Positions 51,905-61,002 are shown, counted from the first letter of the stretch. The stretch is DNA of 64,000 bases from JBFLYN01 sp040756655 (GCA_040756655.1 JBFLYN010000004.1:48088-112087), one strand, 5' to 3'. The notes: generated from the letters alone by a model not told the origin. Translations and numbers: made by a program.

Positions 51905-52690
51905 ATGGAGGGTATCTGCAGCCTCATCAACTCGAACCCCAGCATGCACCGCACCCAGCTGGCCGATCTGCTCTGTGAGCTTTCTCGGGCGTGCCCGGGG
52001 AGACTGGGCCATGATTAAGGGACATTACCGTTTCATCGACCAGCCTGATGACAGTGCGCTGACCATGGAGAACATCCTGTTGCCTCACTGCGAGCAGACC
52101 CTAAAGCGCCTGCAGGCGCAAAAGACGGTGTTGTGCATCCAGGACGGCACCAAACTCGACTATAACGGCCTGGCCGAGTGCGAGGGGCTGGGGGTGATCG
52201 GCACTAACCAGACCCAGGCCCAAAGCCGTGGGCTGCACCTGCACTCCACCCTGGCCGTAACTGACCACGGCCTGCCCCTGGGGGTGCTGCGCACCGAGTG
52301 CTTGGCTCCGGGCCTCCAGCCGAGTGAAGACACCCAACCGGCGCGCGAAGCCCCAATGCTGGATGCGTGGGCTGGAAGGCTGCCTGGCGGTGGCCGCCGA
52401 GCTGCTGCATACCCGGCTGGTGCTGGTGATGGACCGGGAAGCGGATAGCTTCAGTCTCTTCGATGTATGGCGTCAGCAGCCGCGCATCGAGCTTCTGGTA
52501 CGGGCCAAGCACAACCGGCGCACCACCCACAACGACCGCAAATTCCTGGATGTGGTCAAGGCGAGCACACCGCAGCCTCGAACTGCACGTGGGTCGGCAG
52601 AGCACCCGGCCCAAGCGTCAGCGCCCTGCGGTTGCCGGTCCGGATTTGAGCCGGTGTCCTGGACCCGGATCTGGAGCTGAGGGTGCGACC
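51905..52690 (+). mobile_element. IS4-type (Tn5-like) transposase relic
   Basis: Transposase pieces in several frames. An N-terminal DUF4338/DruA-like start (MEGICSLINSNPSMHRTQLA, then DLLCE) breaks off. A second frame carries GHYRFIDQPDDSALTMENIL, CIQDGTKLDYNGLAE and HLHSTLAVTDHGLPLGVL. A third carries LVLVMDREADSFSLFDVWRQ and IELLVRAKHNRRT, and a last bit LELHVGRQSTRPKRQR. The DDE catalytic aspartates can be traced, but deletions and shifts exclude a working enzyme. No terminal inverted repeats were found. Confidence 0.75.
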
Positions 52691-52963
52691 CGGTGGACCA
52701 CACCCGTTGATGCCAGGATAATTGAGATCGAGATGGCCATCGCCCTTGCTTGTTGCTTGACAACCGCGTACTTGGCCTGACCGTGCGGCTGCCCGGCAGA
52801 CCTCACCATCAGCTCAAAAACCGAGCATACATTGCCGCTTCCTTCCCGGGATATGTCCAACGCCGCGAACACAATGTCACAGTCACGGGTAGCCACCTGA
52901 TCCACGACAACACTCTTGCCGCTTTTTGTGGCCCTGTGGTAAACCCGACTGTGTGACGAAAGG

Positions 52964-53554
52964 CTAGCACTCTAGCCAGTCCTTTAGCCGTTCAGCCGGG
53001 TCATCGAAGAAAACCTGGTCGGGGTCAAAGAACTCTGGGTCATAAGCTCCCCTTACCCACTCCAGGGTTTCCTGGTACGCAGGGTTCTCCGGGTCGCTTA
53101 GTGTTTTCAAAAGGTGATAGTACCCCGGGACTCCTCCGCAGTCTTCTGGTGGGCAGGCTCTTTTGCCTTTCAGCAACCGGGGATACTCTTTGGCCTGGTC
53201 CGCCCGGGTGATCTCCTCTAGCACGACCTCGTGCTGCCAGTAGTCCCCGAAATCGTAGACATAAGTAACCCGCCGGACTCCCTTCCCGAAGAACCTGCGC
53301 AGGGGAGTCTTCCAGCCGGGCAGCACGGACCGGCCAAATTCGTCATCGGGCAAGCCAATGGATATTACGCCCCCGGTGGGGACCCGGACCTCGAACTCAT
53401 GAAGATGGTAGTCTTGCCACCCCATGGCATCCTGGATGGCCACGTGCAGATCATAGAACGTGTAGTTGCCGAGCACCTCGATCCTGCGCCAGATGGGCGG
53501 CCTTATCCCCTTGAGAGTGACCTTGAACCGATAGACGTTGCCTTCCCCAACCAT
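52964..53554 (-). CDS. pRiA4b ORF-3-like protein
   Basis: 196 aa from the ATG at 53554 with GGGAGG 8 bases upstream. The pattern VYRFKVTLKGIRPPIWRRIE, LHVAIQDAMGWQDYHLHEFE, VTYVYDFGDYWQHEVVLEEI and RACPPEDCGGVPGYYHLLKT is that of the plasmid pRiA4b ORF-3 family. The CPPEDCGG motif may bind a metal. The family is common near mobile elements; its function is unknown. An IS4-type relic lies just beyond its 3' end. Confidence 0.88.
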   Translation of the reverse strand: MVGEGNVYRFKVTLKGIRPPIWRRIEVLGNYTFYDLHVAIQDAMGWQDYHLHEFEVRVPTGGVISIGLPDDEFGRSVLPGWKTPLRRFFGKGVRRVTYVYDFGDYWQHEVVLEEITRADQAKEYPRLLKGKRACPPEDCGGVPGYYHLLKTLSDPENPAYQETLEWVRGAYDPEFFDPDQVFFDDPAERLKDWLEC

Positions 53555-54195
53555 AGCCTCTGCCTCCCTCCAGCGTGCCGCGTTGGTCATGTCCGGACGC
53601 TTCGGAAGGATCGTTCGCGCTCATCGGCAGTAACCCCTTCCGTCGGTAAGCTCCGGCGTACGACTGGTCGCGGTTACCATCACTGGGCGATGCCATCGCT
53701 TTGGTGGTGAACGGGCTGCCTGGGGATGGGGAACGCCCCAGCCAGGTAGGAACTGGTTATCTAGACACCGGGGTGTGTTTTGGCCGGGGAATCACGGCCA
53801 TCCTCGAGGCTGCCCACCTTTGCACGCGTGGGTCCATGCCCGGGCAGCAGTGCGTGCGGACCCAAACCAGCGATAACGAGTTCGGGGTCTTCCTCTCCAG
53901 GATGGAGGGCGCATCTCTCATCACCATAGCCAGTGCAACCAGTTCCACCCGGGCAGAATCGTGCGGATCAAGGGCCCATGCCGGGGCGAGATGCCTGCTA
54001 TCCTGTGTCGCACGGCTGGTGCCGACCCGCGTGCGCCTGCCGGATGGGCGTCACGGTACCTGCATGGGCACAGAGTAGTGCCATGGCATCCAGCAACCGG
54101 GGTCTTCCGGGCAATACTTCCAGGCGGAAACCTGTGTTGCACATGGGATCGCGGTGGTGTGGCAGAAGGGGTCACCTGCCCTTAGAAGAAACCTG
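53555..54195. other. Intergenic region without recognised genes
   Basis: About 640 bases with only short arginine- and proline-rich frames. No ribosome sites or family motifs were seen. Confidence 0.45.
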
Positions 54196-54220
54196 GGGAG
54201 GGCGGGGAACCTGCCCTCCC
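54196..54220 (-). terminator. Terminator of the PadR/thiolase operon
   Basis: On the minus strand GGGAGGGC and GCCCTCCC pair around a 9-base loop, followed by CAGGTTTCTTCT, about 50 bases past the PadR stop. The T-tract is imperfect. Confidence 0.55.
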
Positions 54221-54267
54221 GGCCATTTGCTTACTTGGGCTAGGATGGGCATGGTAAGATCCTGCCA

Positions 54268-54669
54268 TCACTCGGCAGGCAGTGGTCGCGCGCTCATCGG
54301 GGCCGATAGGAACTCCACGTGGCTCTGCAGAGTCCGGATGGCCCGGTTCAGTTGTGGGATGATCTCGGCTCGCAGCTTGGCCAGCTCTGACCGGCCGTGG
54401 TCTGTAAGATCATAGACCTTTCTTGCCTGGAGGTGACCCCGGTCCCACTGACCTTCGATGAGCCCCTCTTGCTCCAGACGTCGTAGCAGAGGGTAGACCG
54501 AACCGGGGCTGGGACTCCAGTTACCCCGGCTGGTAATCTCGATCATGCGGGCGATGTCGGCACCAAAACTGGGACCGCTCTCCAGGAAATGAAGGATCGA
54601 GACGGCCAGAAAGCCTCTTACCAGCACTCTGGTGTCAAGAGGACAGCCCGACTGAATCTGAGCGACCAT
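54268..54669 (-). CDS. PadR-family transcriptional regulator of the thiolase operon
   Basis: 133 aa from the ATG at 54669 with AAGGGGGG 5 bases upstream. PadR winged helix: FLAVSILHFLESGPSFGADI, SPSPGSVYPLLRRLEQEGLI, RKVYDLTDHGRSELAKL. A short helix for dimer contact ends the protein. It is the last gene of the minus-strand operon that starts at 61002, so it may be a feedback regulator of that operon, sensing its substrate or product. Its N terminus has about 20 extra residues before the first helix. Confidence 0.85.
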   Translation of the reverse strand: MVAQIQSGCPLDTRVLVRGFLAVSILHFLESGPSFGADIARMIEITSRGNWSPSPGSVYPLLRRLEQEGLIEGQWDRGHLQARKVYDLTDHGRSELAKLRAEIIPQLNRAIRTLQSHVEFLSAPMSARPLPAE

Positions 54670-54784
54670 TTCGGCCCCCCTTATGCGGGATGGTTGGCAC
54701 TCCTGAGGCTACTTCGCGACGACGGCCAGGATCACCTTCCCGAAACCACCCGGCTGAGGGCCCGGTATCCACAAGGGACCCAAG

Positions 54785-56026
54785 TCAAAAGCGACGAAAC
54801 CTGGTCCTCAGGTCACGGCGCAGGACAGCGGCAGTAGCCAGCGCCACCAGCACTGTGACTATCGTGGTAGTTCGCAGCGGGTCTCCAAGCACCGGACCCA
54901 AGGGACGCAGCAATGCCGCGGTCAGTGGAGGTCCCACCACGACCCCGAGAGAATACACAGCGGCGAACACTCCCGAAGCGGTGCCTCTTTCCTCCGGGTC
55001 GGTTTCGTCGGCCACGATGGCAGTCATGGCCGGAAACCCGATGCCAAACCCCAGACCGAACAGGGCCATGACAACGAAGGTACCACCAGTGGAACTGACA
55101 AGGCTCAGAGCGAGAAGGCTTAGACCCATGGCCACCACTCCTCCCAGGCCCGGCACTTCCCGGCCCACCCGGTCAGATATCCGGTTGGTGGGAAGGGCCT
55201 GGACCAGCAGGGCGAAGAACCCGTAAAACCCAAAGAACATGCCGGTGAGCCCCGGCGACAGCCCCATGCTCTCTGTTCGCAGCGGCAGTACAAATGCCAG
55301 GACACCCTTGTTGAACATGATGGCAAACGCCAACAGGTACGCGGCGATAAGCCGGCGGCGGGTCAGCGCCGTCCACAGAAGGTGCCAGCGTGTTGACCTG
55401 GTCCTCGGTCGCCGGGCCACCGCCTCGCGGTCTAGGGTTTCTACGAGAAAACCCCCGGTCGTACCCAGACCCACCAGCGCCAGTACCAGCGTGAGCACGA
55501 ATACCATCCCGAAGCCATATTTCCCGCGCACCAGCCCGCCCAGTACGGGCCCGGTGACCGCCGCGATGCCGATGGCAGCCCCGTACAGGGCCATGCCCTT
55601 ACCCCGCTGTCCTTCAGGAGAAACGTCGCCGATGTACGCCAAGGTTGCCGGCACCAGGATCCCCCCGGCCAGTCCGTGCAGGAGCCGGAAGGCCAGCAGC
55701 CAACTGGGGGTCCGGGCCACCCCGTACAGGGACACGGCAATTCCTGCCAGCGCCAGGCCGACCATGATGGCGGATTTCCGCCCCAGGGTGTCAATGTAAT
55801 AGCCCGAGAGCAGGTTGCCAAAAATGTTGGATAGTGAGTAGGAGCCCACTATAAAGCCGGTGAGCACCAGGCCGGCGCCCAGCGAAGCAGCGTAAGGCGA
55901 TATGATGGGACTCTGGAGGTGGGCGTGCATGTACGACAGATAGACGGTGACATATAGCATCACCAAGACCAGGCCCCGGGGCCTGACGGCGGGACGGACG
56001 GCACCTTGCACCGGGACATCGTGCAT
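54785..56026 (-). CDS. Major facilitator superfamily transporter
   Basis: 413 aa, about 12 membrane segments. MFS features are LSGYYIDTLGRKSAIMVG (loop 2-3 motif A, here GYYIDTLGRK), FRLLHGLAGGILVPATLAYI (motif C region) and a second-half NRISDRVGREVPG. It is likely a drug/proton antiporter-type exporter or a carrier for the substrate or product of the neighbouring CoA pathway. It lies 16 bases after the DUF35 gene in the same operon. Confidence 0.88.
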   Translation of the reverse strand: MHDVPVQGAVRPAVRPRGLVLVMLYVTVYLSYMHAHLQSPIISPYAASLGAGLVLTGFIVGSYSLSNIFGNLLSGYYIDTLGRKSAIMVGLALAGIAVSLYGVARTPSWLLAFRLLHGLAGGILVPATLAYIGDVSPEGQRGKGMALYGAAIGIAAVTGPVLGGLVRGKYGFGMVFVLTLVLALVGLGTTGGFLVETLDREAVARRPRTRSTRWHLLWTALTRRRLIAAYLLAFAIMFNKGVLAFVLPLRTESMGLSPGLTGMFFGFYGFFALLVQALPTNRISDRVGREVPGLGGVVAMGLSLLALSLVSSTGGTFVVMALFGLGFGIGFPAMTAIVADETDPEERGTASGVFAAVYSLGVVVGPPLTAALLRPLGPVLGDPLRTTTIVTVLVALATAAVLRRDLRTRFRRF

Positions 56027-56042
56027 GTGGACACGCCCCTTT

Positions 56043-56486
56043 CTACTGGCCTTCTATGACGAACTTGTAACCATACATCCAGTTACCAGTCTCTTCGCGC
56101 TTGTGCTTGCGGAAGACCATGCGCACCCGGGTGCCCGGTCCCACCCGCTCCTCCCTGGCATCGGTAACTTCGGACAGGATGTGCACCCCATCGTCCAGCC
56201 GGATCATGCAGATGTGGCGGGGAGCCAGCTCGCCATAGCCCATGGCCGGGTAACCCATAACCTCTAGTTCATGCACAACCACCACACCGGTGCGGGCACA
56301 CTCGTAGTCTTCCTGGTCCAGTTGCAGGCACTGGGGGCACACCATGCCCATGCGTGATGGAAACCACAGTGCCCCACACACCCGGCACTTGCTTCCCCGC
56401 AACCGGTATCTGCCCAACCGCTCCCGCCACGCCCTTATGGTAGAATAGCTTTCGAGTCTCGGTACTCCCTCGGGAAACTGGCTCAT
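56043..56486 (-). CDS. Zn-ribbon/OB-fold (DUF35) acyl-CoA-associated protein
   Basis: 147 aa. A rubredoxin-like zinc ribbon CRVCGALWFPSRMGMVCPQC (about residues 35-54) is followed by an OB fold (RTGVVVVHELEVMGYPAMGY, ICMIRLDDGVHILSEV). DUF35 proteins bind thiolases and hold acyl-CoA; known partners are BbsA-BbsB and the archaeal thiolase/HMG-CoA synthase complex. Here it overlaps the thiolase gene by 4 bases (ATGA), which supports a 1:1 complex. Confidence 0.9.
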   Translation of the reverse strand: MSQFPEGVPRLESYSTIRAWRERLGRYRLRGSKCRVCGALWFPSRMGMVCPQCLQLDQEDYECARTGVVVVHELEVMGYPAMGYGELAPRHICMIRLDDGVHILSEVTDAREERVGPGTRVRMVFRKHKREETGNWMYGYKFVIEGQ

Positions 56487-57688
56487 GTGTCTTGCCTCCT
56501 CAGCACTGAGACCACATCCAGAGAGTGGTGCGTCCCGTAGGCCTGCGCAACCGCAGTGCGGGCTGATGGCACTTGACGCTCTCCCGCGCGACCGGTTAGC
56601 TGCAGGAAGTTTTCGTGGACCTTGCTGGCGAAATCGCCACCGGCGGAGCTGTGGCCGAACGCGATGGCGCCACCGTCGGTGTTGGTGGGGCAGGCCCCAT
56701 CTATGGCCGTCTGTCCCTCCAGCACGAACCGGCCGCCCTGACCGGGTGCCACCACGCCCATGGCCTCCAGTGCCATCATCCCGTCGTATGAGCTTAAGTC
56801 ATGGACCTGGGCCAAGTCGATGTCGTCCACGGTGATCCGGGCCCTCTCAAAGGCGTCCCGGGCGGCCAGAGCCAGGGCCGGCTGCCGGGACATGTCTGCC
56901 TCCCGGTAGAGCGGGTGGCCGGTATAGTAGTAGTGGTTTCCGATATAGCACGGCCGGTGGGCATACCCCACGGTGAAGAACAGCGGCTCCCGGCCCAGCT
57001 CCTCGGCCACGTCCTCAGAGGCCAGGACCAGGCACGAGGCCAGGTTACGGCCGGTAGCCGTTCGCGCCCGGTACCCGGCGGGTGTGGAACTGAGGAGCTC
57101 CTCTTCGGTGGGAAGCGGTCCCTGACTGTACAGGGCCAAGGGGTTGCGGCGGGCATACCAGTGGCACTGCCTGGCCCACCGGGCCGCCACCCGGTCATCG
57201 TAGCCGTACTGCTGCTTGTAGGCTTCACTTCTGAGATAGCCGTAATTCTCGTGGGTGAAACCCAGCATGTAGTCTACATCAGTCCAGTTGCCGATGGGCC
57301 CCATGGCATCGCGGAAGTCGAAGTTGTCGGGCTTATTGAGTCCAAGGACAATACCGATCCGGTAGCGACCGGACTCAATGTAGGCCGAGATAATGTCGGC
57401 ACACACGCCACCGCCCGCGCAAGCCTGGGAGATGGAGATGAAGGGCCTGGGCACCAGCCCCAGCGCATCACAGACCACCGGTGCCAGGGCCCCCTCGGGC
57501 ACGTTGCGCTCATTGTAGGAAATGGCACCGATCTCCACATCGGCGAGGCCCAGCCCGCTGACCAGCAGGGCCTCGGTGGTAACCCGGGTCAGGTATTCCC
57601 GGTATCCCACCCCCAGTACGCTCCTTTCAGGAGGTGAGACCGCCGAGCCAAGAAGGACAGTGCGCCGTCCGGGGGTGGAGTTGTGCAT
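56483..57688 (-). CDS. Thiolase-family protein (SCP2-thiolase-like)
   Basis: 401 aa from the ATG at 57688 with GGAGG 10 bases upstream; the open frame continues further without a site. The nucleophile is Cys90 in SISQACAGGGVCAD. The first catalytic His region is present but reads FGHSSAGGDF where classic thiolases have GHP. The usual C-terminal CxG is replaced by AYGTHHS. These are traits of the SCP2-thiolase/lipid-transfer subgroup that pairs with DUF35 proteins. It probably cleaves or condenses a 3-oxoacyl-CoA; the substrate is unknown. Confidence 0.88.
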   Translation of the reverse strand: MHNSTPGRRTVLLGSAVSPPERSVLGVGYREYLTRVTTEALLVSGLGLADVEIGAISYNERNVPEGALAPVVCDALGLVPRPFISISQACAGGGVCADIISAYIESGRYRIGIVLGLNKPDNFDFRDAMGPIGNWTDVDYMLGFTHENYGYLRSEAYKQQYGYDDRVAARWARQCHWYARRNPLALYSQGPLPTEEELLSSTPAGYRARTATGRNLASCLVLASEDVAEELGREPLFFTVGYAHRPCYIGNHYYYTGHPLYREADMSRQPALALAARDAFERARITVDDIDLAQVHDLSSYDGMMALEAMGVVAPGQGGRFVLEGQTAIDGACPTNTDGGAIAFGHSSAGGDFASKVHENFLQLTGRAGERQVPSARTAVAQAYGTHHSLDVVSVLRRQDT

Positions 57689-57702
57689 CTGAGTCTCGCC
57701 TC

Positions 57703-58785
57703 CTATAGGTAGTTGGTGAGGAGGTCCGGTGGCCGCATGAGTTTGAACTCGCTCTTGAGGCTGGAGGCGTAGTCCAACATGGTCTTCTTCTCCATTTGCT
57801 CGCTTACCAGATCCCGGAATCCCTGGTTGGCGACGACAAGATCCGTGGTGGCAAAAGACAGGCAGTCGGCTCCCGCCCCATAACCGTAAGACCCCACCAG
57901 TACCCTCTGCCCCGGTTCTGCATAGTCGAGGAAATGGGCCAGTCCCAGGAGGGCCGAGGCAGAACCGGTGTTGCCTACCTGTGGTGTGAAGACATAGGGC
58001 ATAACGCAGAGGAGGTCGAGTCCCAGCTGACCCGCCACCATCATGGGAGCCAGGCCATTGGGGTGATGCAGGCACACTGCGTCATAGGCGTTGCCGTCTG
58101 CGTCCAGCTTGGCAAACAAGGCTCGGGCCGCCGGGACCAGGCATTCTAGGAGACCCCAGTTGGATATGTAGCCGAGCCAACCGCCGCCCAGGCGAATATA
58201 GCGATCGCCCGCCAGGCGGAAATAGTCGCTGAGGTCCTGGTTGTAGCAGGCAAAACCCTCCAGCCGCACCGCCACGTTGGCCTTCCCTAGCAAGAATGCC
58301 ACAGCTGCAGCCGATGCGCTGTACTCCATCTGCACCCCGGGCGGGGTATGCCGGCACAGGGTGTCGGCAGCGATGACCAGAGCGTGGCGGGCAAAGCCCG
58401 ACTCAACGAGGGCAGTGCCCGCCAGCAGAGCAGCGGTGCCAGACTTGGTGCCAAACTGCAGGTCAAAGGATATGGCGTTGCCGGGTAGCCCAAGGGCATC
58501 TCCAATGACGGTAACCGAGGCCTTGGTGTCGTAGGGGTTGGTGCAGGTCCCGAGTATGAGTGCGTCCACTTCCGAGGCTTGGAGAGCTGAGCGTTCCAAA
58601 GCCTGCTGGGCGGCGGCCACGGCCAGGGTGATGGTGTCTTCGTCGGGCAAGAGCACCGCTCGCTCACACAGGCTCATGCGGTCAAAGATGTCCGGTGTGA
58701 CGTTCTGCCACACCTGCCATATGTCCTTGACTGCTACGCGGTGCCTGGGTATGTAGACCCCGTAGCTAAGGATGCCGGTATCCAC
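57703..58785 (-). CDS. HMG-CoA-synthase-like protein lacking the catalytic Cys
   Basis: 360 aa from a GTG at 58785 with GGGAGGG 8 bases upstream. The fold of HMG-CoA synthase / ketoacyl synthase III is clear: ILSYGVYIPRHRVAVKDIW, LGLPGNAISFDLQFGT, VCLHHPNGLAP (His240/241) and QVGNTGSASALLGLAHFLD (Asn272). In archaeal-type synthases the acetylated Cys lies in FACKAGTA. Here the aligned stretch is FGTKSGTA, with Thr113 in its place. The protein thus keeps the His and Asn but cannot form the normal acyl-cysteine. It may be a structural or altered-chemistry partner of the thiolase. Confidence 0.85.
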   Translation of the reverse strand: MDTGILSYGVYIPRHRVAVKDIWQVWQNVTPDIFDRMSLCERAVLLPDEDTITLAVAAAQQALERSALQASEVDALILGTCTNPYDTKASVTVIGDALGLPGNAISFDLQFGTKSGTAALLAGTALVESGFARHALVIAADTLCRHTPPGVQMEYSASAAAVAFLLGKANVAVRLEGFACYNQDLSDYFRLAGDRYIRLGGGWLGYISNWGLLECLVPAARALFAKLDADGNAYDAVCLHHPNGLAPMMVAGQLGLDLLCVMPYVFTPQVGNTGSASALLGLAHFLDYAEPGQRVLVGSYGYGAGADCLSFATTDLVVANQGFRDLVSEQMEKKTMLDYASSLKSEFKLMRPPDLLTNYL

Positions 58786-58805
58786 AACTCGATCCCTCCC
58801 CGGTG

Positions 58806-59141
58806 CTAGCTGGCAGGGGCTTTGGGAATGCGCCAGATGGAGTTGAAGGCGATCCCTTCGGTCATGGGGCCGGAGAACTTCATCCTCTTGCCCATCACCA
58901 GCGTCATGGGCTGTACCTGCCCGGTGAAGTAGGCCACAAAGTCCTCGGCGCTCATCTCAATAGTGATGCGCGGCTTCTCGGCTGTTCCCTGGTGCACGGT
59001 GCAGGTCTGGTTCTGTATATCCAGGTACCACTGCCCTCCCTCTTCCCCGGTGAGCGCAAGCTGGATCACTCGGTTGTATCCCCGGGCCTTGGCCGGGTTG
59101 AACAGGTCTGGCAGCCGCATTACGAGCTCGCTGGCAGTCAT
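58806..59141 (-). CDS. SCP2 sterol-binding domain protein
   Basis: 111 aa. The SCP2 pattern is seen in LALTGEEGGQWYLDIQNQTC, ITIEMSAEDFVAYFTGQVQP and LVMGKRMKFSGPMTEGIAF. The fold has a hydrophobic tunnel that binds lipids or fatty acyl-CoA. GGAGGAG precedes the ATG at 59141. Within this operon it may carry the hydrophobic substrate to the thiolase complex. Confidence 0.82.
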   Translation of the reverse strand: MTASELVMRLPDLFNPAKARGYNRVIQLALTGEEGGQWYLDIQNQTCTVHQGTAEKPRITIEMSAEDFVAYFTGQVQPMTLVMGKRMKFSGPMTEGIAFNSIWRIPKAPAS

Positions 59142-59164
59142 GGCTTGATCTCCTCCTTCCTGGA

Positions 59165-59917
59165 TTACCGGGTGGCCAACATGCCCCCGTCTACGTAGAT
59201 GGTCTCGCCCGTGATGTAACGCGACTCGTCGCTGGCCAAGAACAGGATGGCCGGCGCGATGTCCTCGGGAACGGCGATCCGGCCCAGGGGGATCTTCTCT
59301 TCAAACCACTTAACTCGCTCAGGGTCAGAGAACAGCTCCTTGGTCATGCCGGTGTAGGTCATACCCGGCCCGACGGCGTTTACGGTGATGTTGTAGGGAG
59401 CCAGGTCCAGGGCCATGGCTTGGGTCAGGAGCTTGGCTCCGCCCTTGCCCGCGTTGTAGGCAGCCTGCCCGCGTCCGGCGATCACCGACATTATGGAGGT
59501 CACGTTGACGATCTTACCGTACATGCGCTCGGTCATGACCGGCAATACGGCCTTGCAGCAGAGGAAGATGGATTTGAGGTTGACCGCAATGCCGCGGTCG
59601 AAATCTTCTTCCTGCAACACGATGAAAGGGGCAAAGGGGTTACAGCCTGCACAGTTGACCAGTATGTCGATGGTCCCCCACCGGGATATGACGGCATCGA
59701 CCATGGACTCGACCTGGACGTTCTCGGTAACATCAGCACCGATGGCTATGCCCGGGTGACCGTTTCTCTCCAGGATGGCTACGGTCTCCTCGCATCCTCC
59801 TAGGTTTACGTCCACCACCGCTACGGAGGCCCCTTCGGCAGCCAGCAACACGGCAGCGCCCCGGCCTATCCCGGATGCTCCTCCGGTAACAATGGCCACC
59901 CTGCCCTTGACTCTCAT
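59165..59917 (-). CDS. Short-chain dehydrogenase/reductase
   Basis: 250 aa, classical SDR. Cofactor motif TGGASGIGRGAAVLL (residues 12-26); an acidic residue in VAVVDVN suggests NAD preference. NCAGCNPFAP replaces NNAG. The catalytic Ser is in NVTSIMS, and YNAGKGGAK holds the Tyr-x3-Lys pair. Motif PGMTYTGMTKEL follows. It probably oxidises a hydroxyacyl-CoA or alcohol to the ketone used by the thiolase. It overlaps the upstream gene by 4 bases (ATGA). Confidence 0.92.
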   Translation of the reverse strand: MRVKGRVAIVTGGASGIGRGAAVLLAAEGASVAVVDVNLGGCEETVAILERNGHPGIAIGADVTENVQVESMVDAVISRWGTIDILVNCAGCNPFAPFIVLQEEDFDRGIAVNLKSIFLCCKAVLPVMTERMYGKIVNVTSIMSVIAGRGQAAYNAGKGGAKLLTQAMALDLAPYNITVNAVGPGMTYTGMTKELFSDPERVKWFEEKIPLGRIAVPEDIAPAILFLASDESRYITGETIYVDGGMLATR

Positions 59918-61002
59918 GGCAAGTCGCTCCCTTCTTCGCCGTAGAGTTTGGACTGGGCAAGCATGAAACGTTCCATGTCATCTGCAGGTTCCAGTGTGGT
60001 CACAAACCGGCAAACGTCGTCACCAAGACCCAGGGCCGCTTCCATGCAAGTGGTCGGCCGGTAGCTGGGGGGCACAAAGAGCATGGTGTTCTTGCGAGCA
60101 TGCTCTTCGCAGTAGACACAGATGCCCAGGCCAGCCTGGCGGTAATCCACATCCAGGTGGTGGCTGACCGTGTGGAAGATGCTATACTCCATACAATTGT
60201 AAAACACCGTGGTTTTGAGCCGGCGGGCCTCCTCCCCGGCCGGGCAAGTCACCTCCTCTGTGTTCAGGTCTTGATCTGAGAACATAGCATAACGCCCCAG
60301 CCGGACCAGCTCGCCCGGGTCGTCGATCCCTCCTTTAGGGAGGCTCTCCACAAAGAACAGGCGACTGACGCGCCAACCAAATTCCTCACGGGAGCTGGCC
60401 AGGATCTCATCGAGTCCATCGCGCCCGGCCGCCTTGAGCACGTGGCACACGTACACGGCCTGGCGGATCATGTGGTAGTTGTAGTTGGCCACCCTGGCGG
60501 CGCAGAACCTCAGCCAGCGGGCCATGGTCTCCCAGGGCAACCTCCCGGCCTCCACGGCCGGCGCGGTGTCGGCGTTGAGTTCCTCCAGGTGCTTCACCCA
60601 GTCCGGATCGCTCCGCGCCGAAACCAGGGAGGCCCGGAAGGGTTCGTCCAATGCCCCGGCCATTCCGTACTTCTCGGCCAGCCGGCCGACGTCCGACAGA
60701 AACCAGCTGTAGAAGCGAGCGACTTCCTCCTCGGCCTGCGGCGTCCGGATCAGGTCTTGCAGCGCGGGGGCGGAGTACTCGTAGAGGCAATCAAAACGGC
60801 ACCTCATCTCCCCTTCCACTGCCTGCCAGTAGGGAGCCATGACCCGGAGCCCGGGAAACACCGCATCGGGCTGATCGGTATCACCGTGGTACAGCCGGTG
60901 CAATTCCCGCGGGTCCGGCCCTGATGTGGCCCGGCGCCAGCGCCTCACAGCGGAGCCAAGCGTGCGGGCCCACTTGTGGGAATGGTACTCGTGATAATGC
61001 AA
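59914..61002 (-). CDS. Unrecognised protein, first gene of thiolase operon
   Basis: 362 aa from a TTG at 61002 with GGAGG 7 bases upstream. No family was firmly recognised. The N terminus is histidine-rich (MHYHEYHSHKWARTLGSAVR). The C-terminal third has NCMEYSIFHTVSHHLDVDY and ICVYCEEHARKN, a clustered Cys/His set that could bind a metal; the whole weakly recalls L-2-amino-thiazoline-4-carboxylate hydrolase-like proteins. There is no signal peptide or membrane segment. Because it opens the operon and overlaps the SDR gene, it probably acts on the same compound, perhaps as the entry hydrolase or ligase. Confidence 0.72.
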   Translation of the reverse strand: MHYHEYHSHKWARTLGSAVRRWRRATSGPDPRELHRLYHGDTDQPDAVFPGLRVMAPYWQAVEGEMRCRFDCLYEYSAPALQDLIRTPQAEEEVARFYSWFLSDVGRLAEKYGMAGALDEPFRASLVSARSDPDWVKHLEELNADTAPAVEAGRLPWETMARWLRFCAARVANYNYHMIRQAVYVCHVLKAAGRDGLDEILASSREEFGWRVSRLFFVESLPKGGIDDPGELVRLGRYAMFSDQDLNTEEVTCPAGEEARRLKTTVFYNCMEYSIFHTVSHHLDVDYRQAGLGICVYCEEHARKNTMLFVPPSYRPTTCMEAALGLGDDVCRFVTTLEPADDMERFMLAQSKLYGEEGSDLP

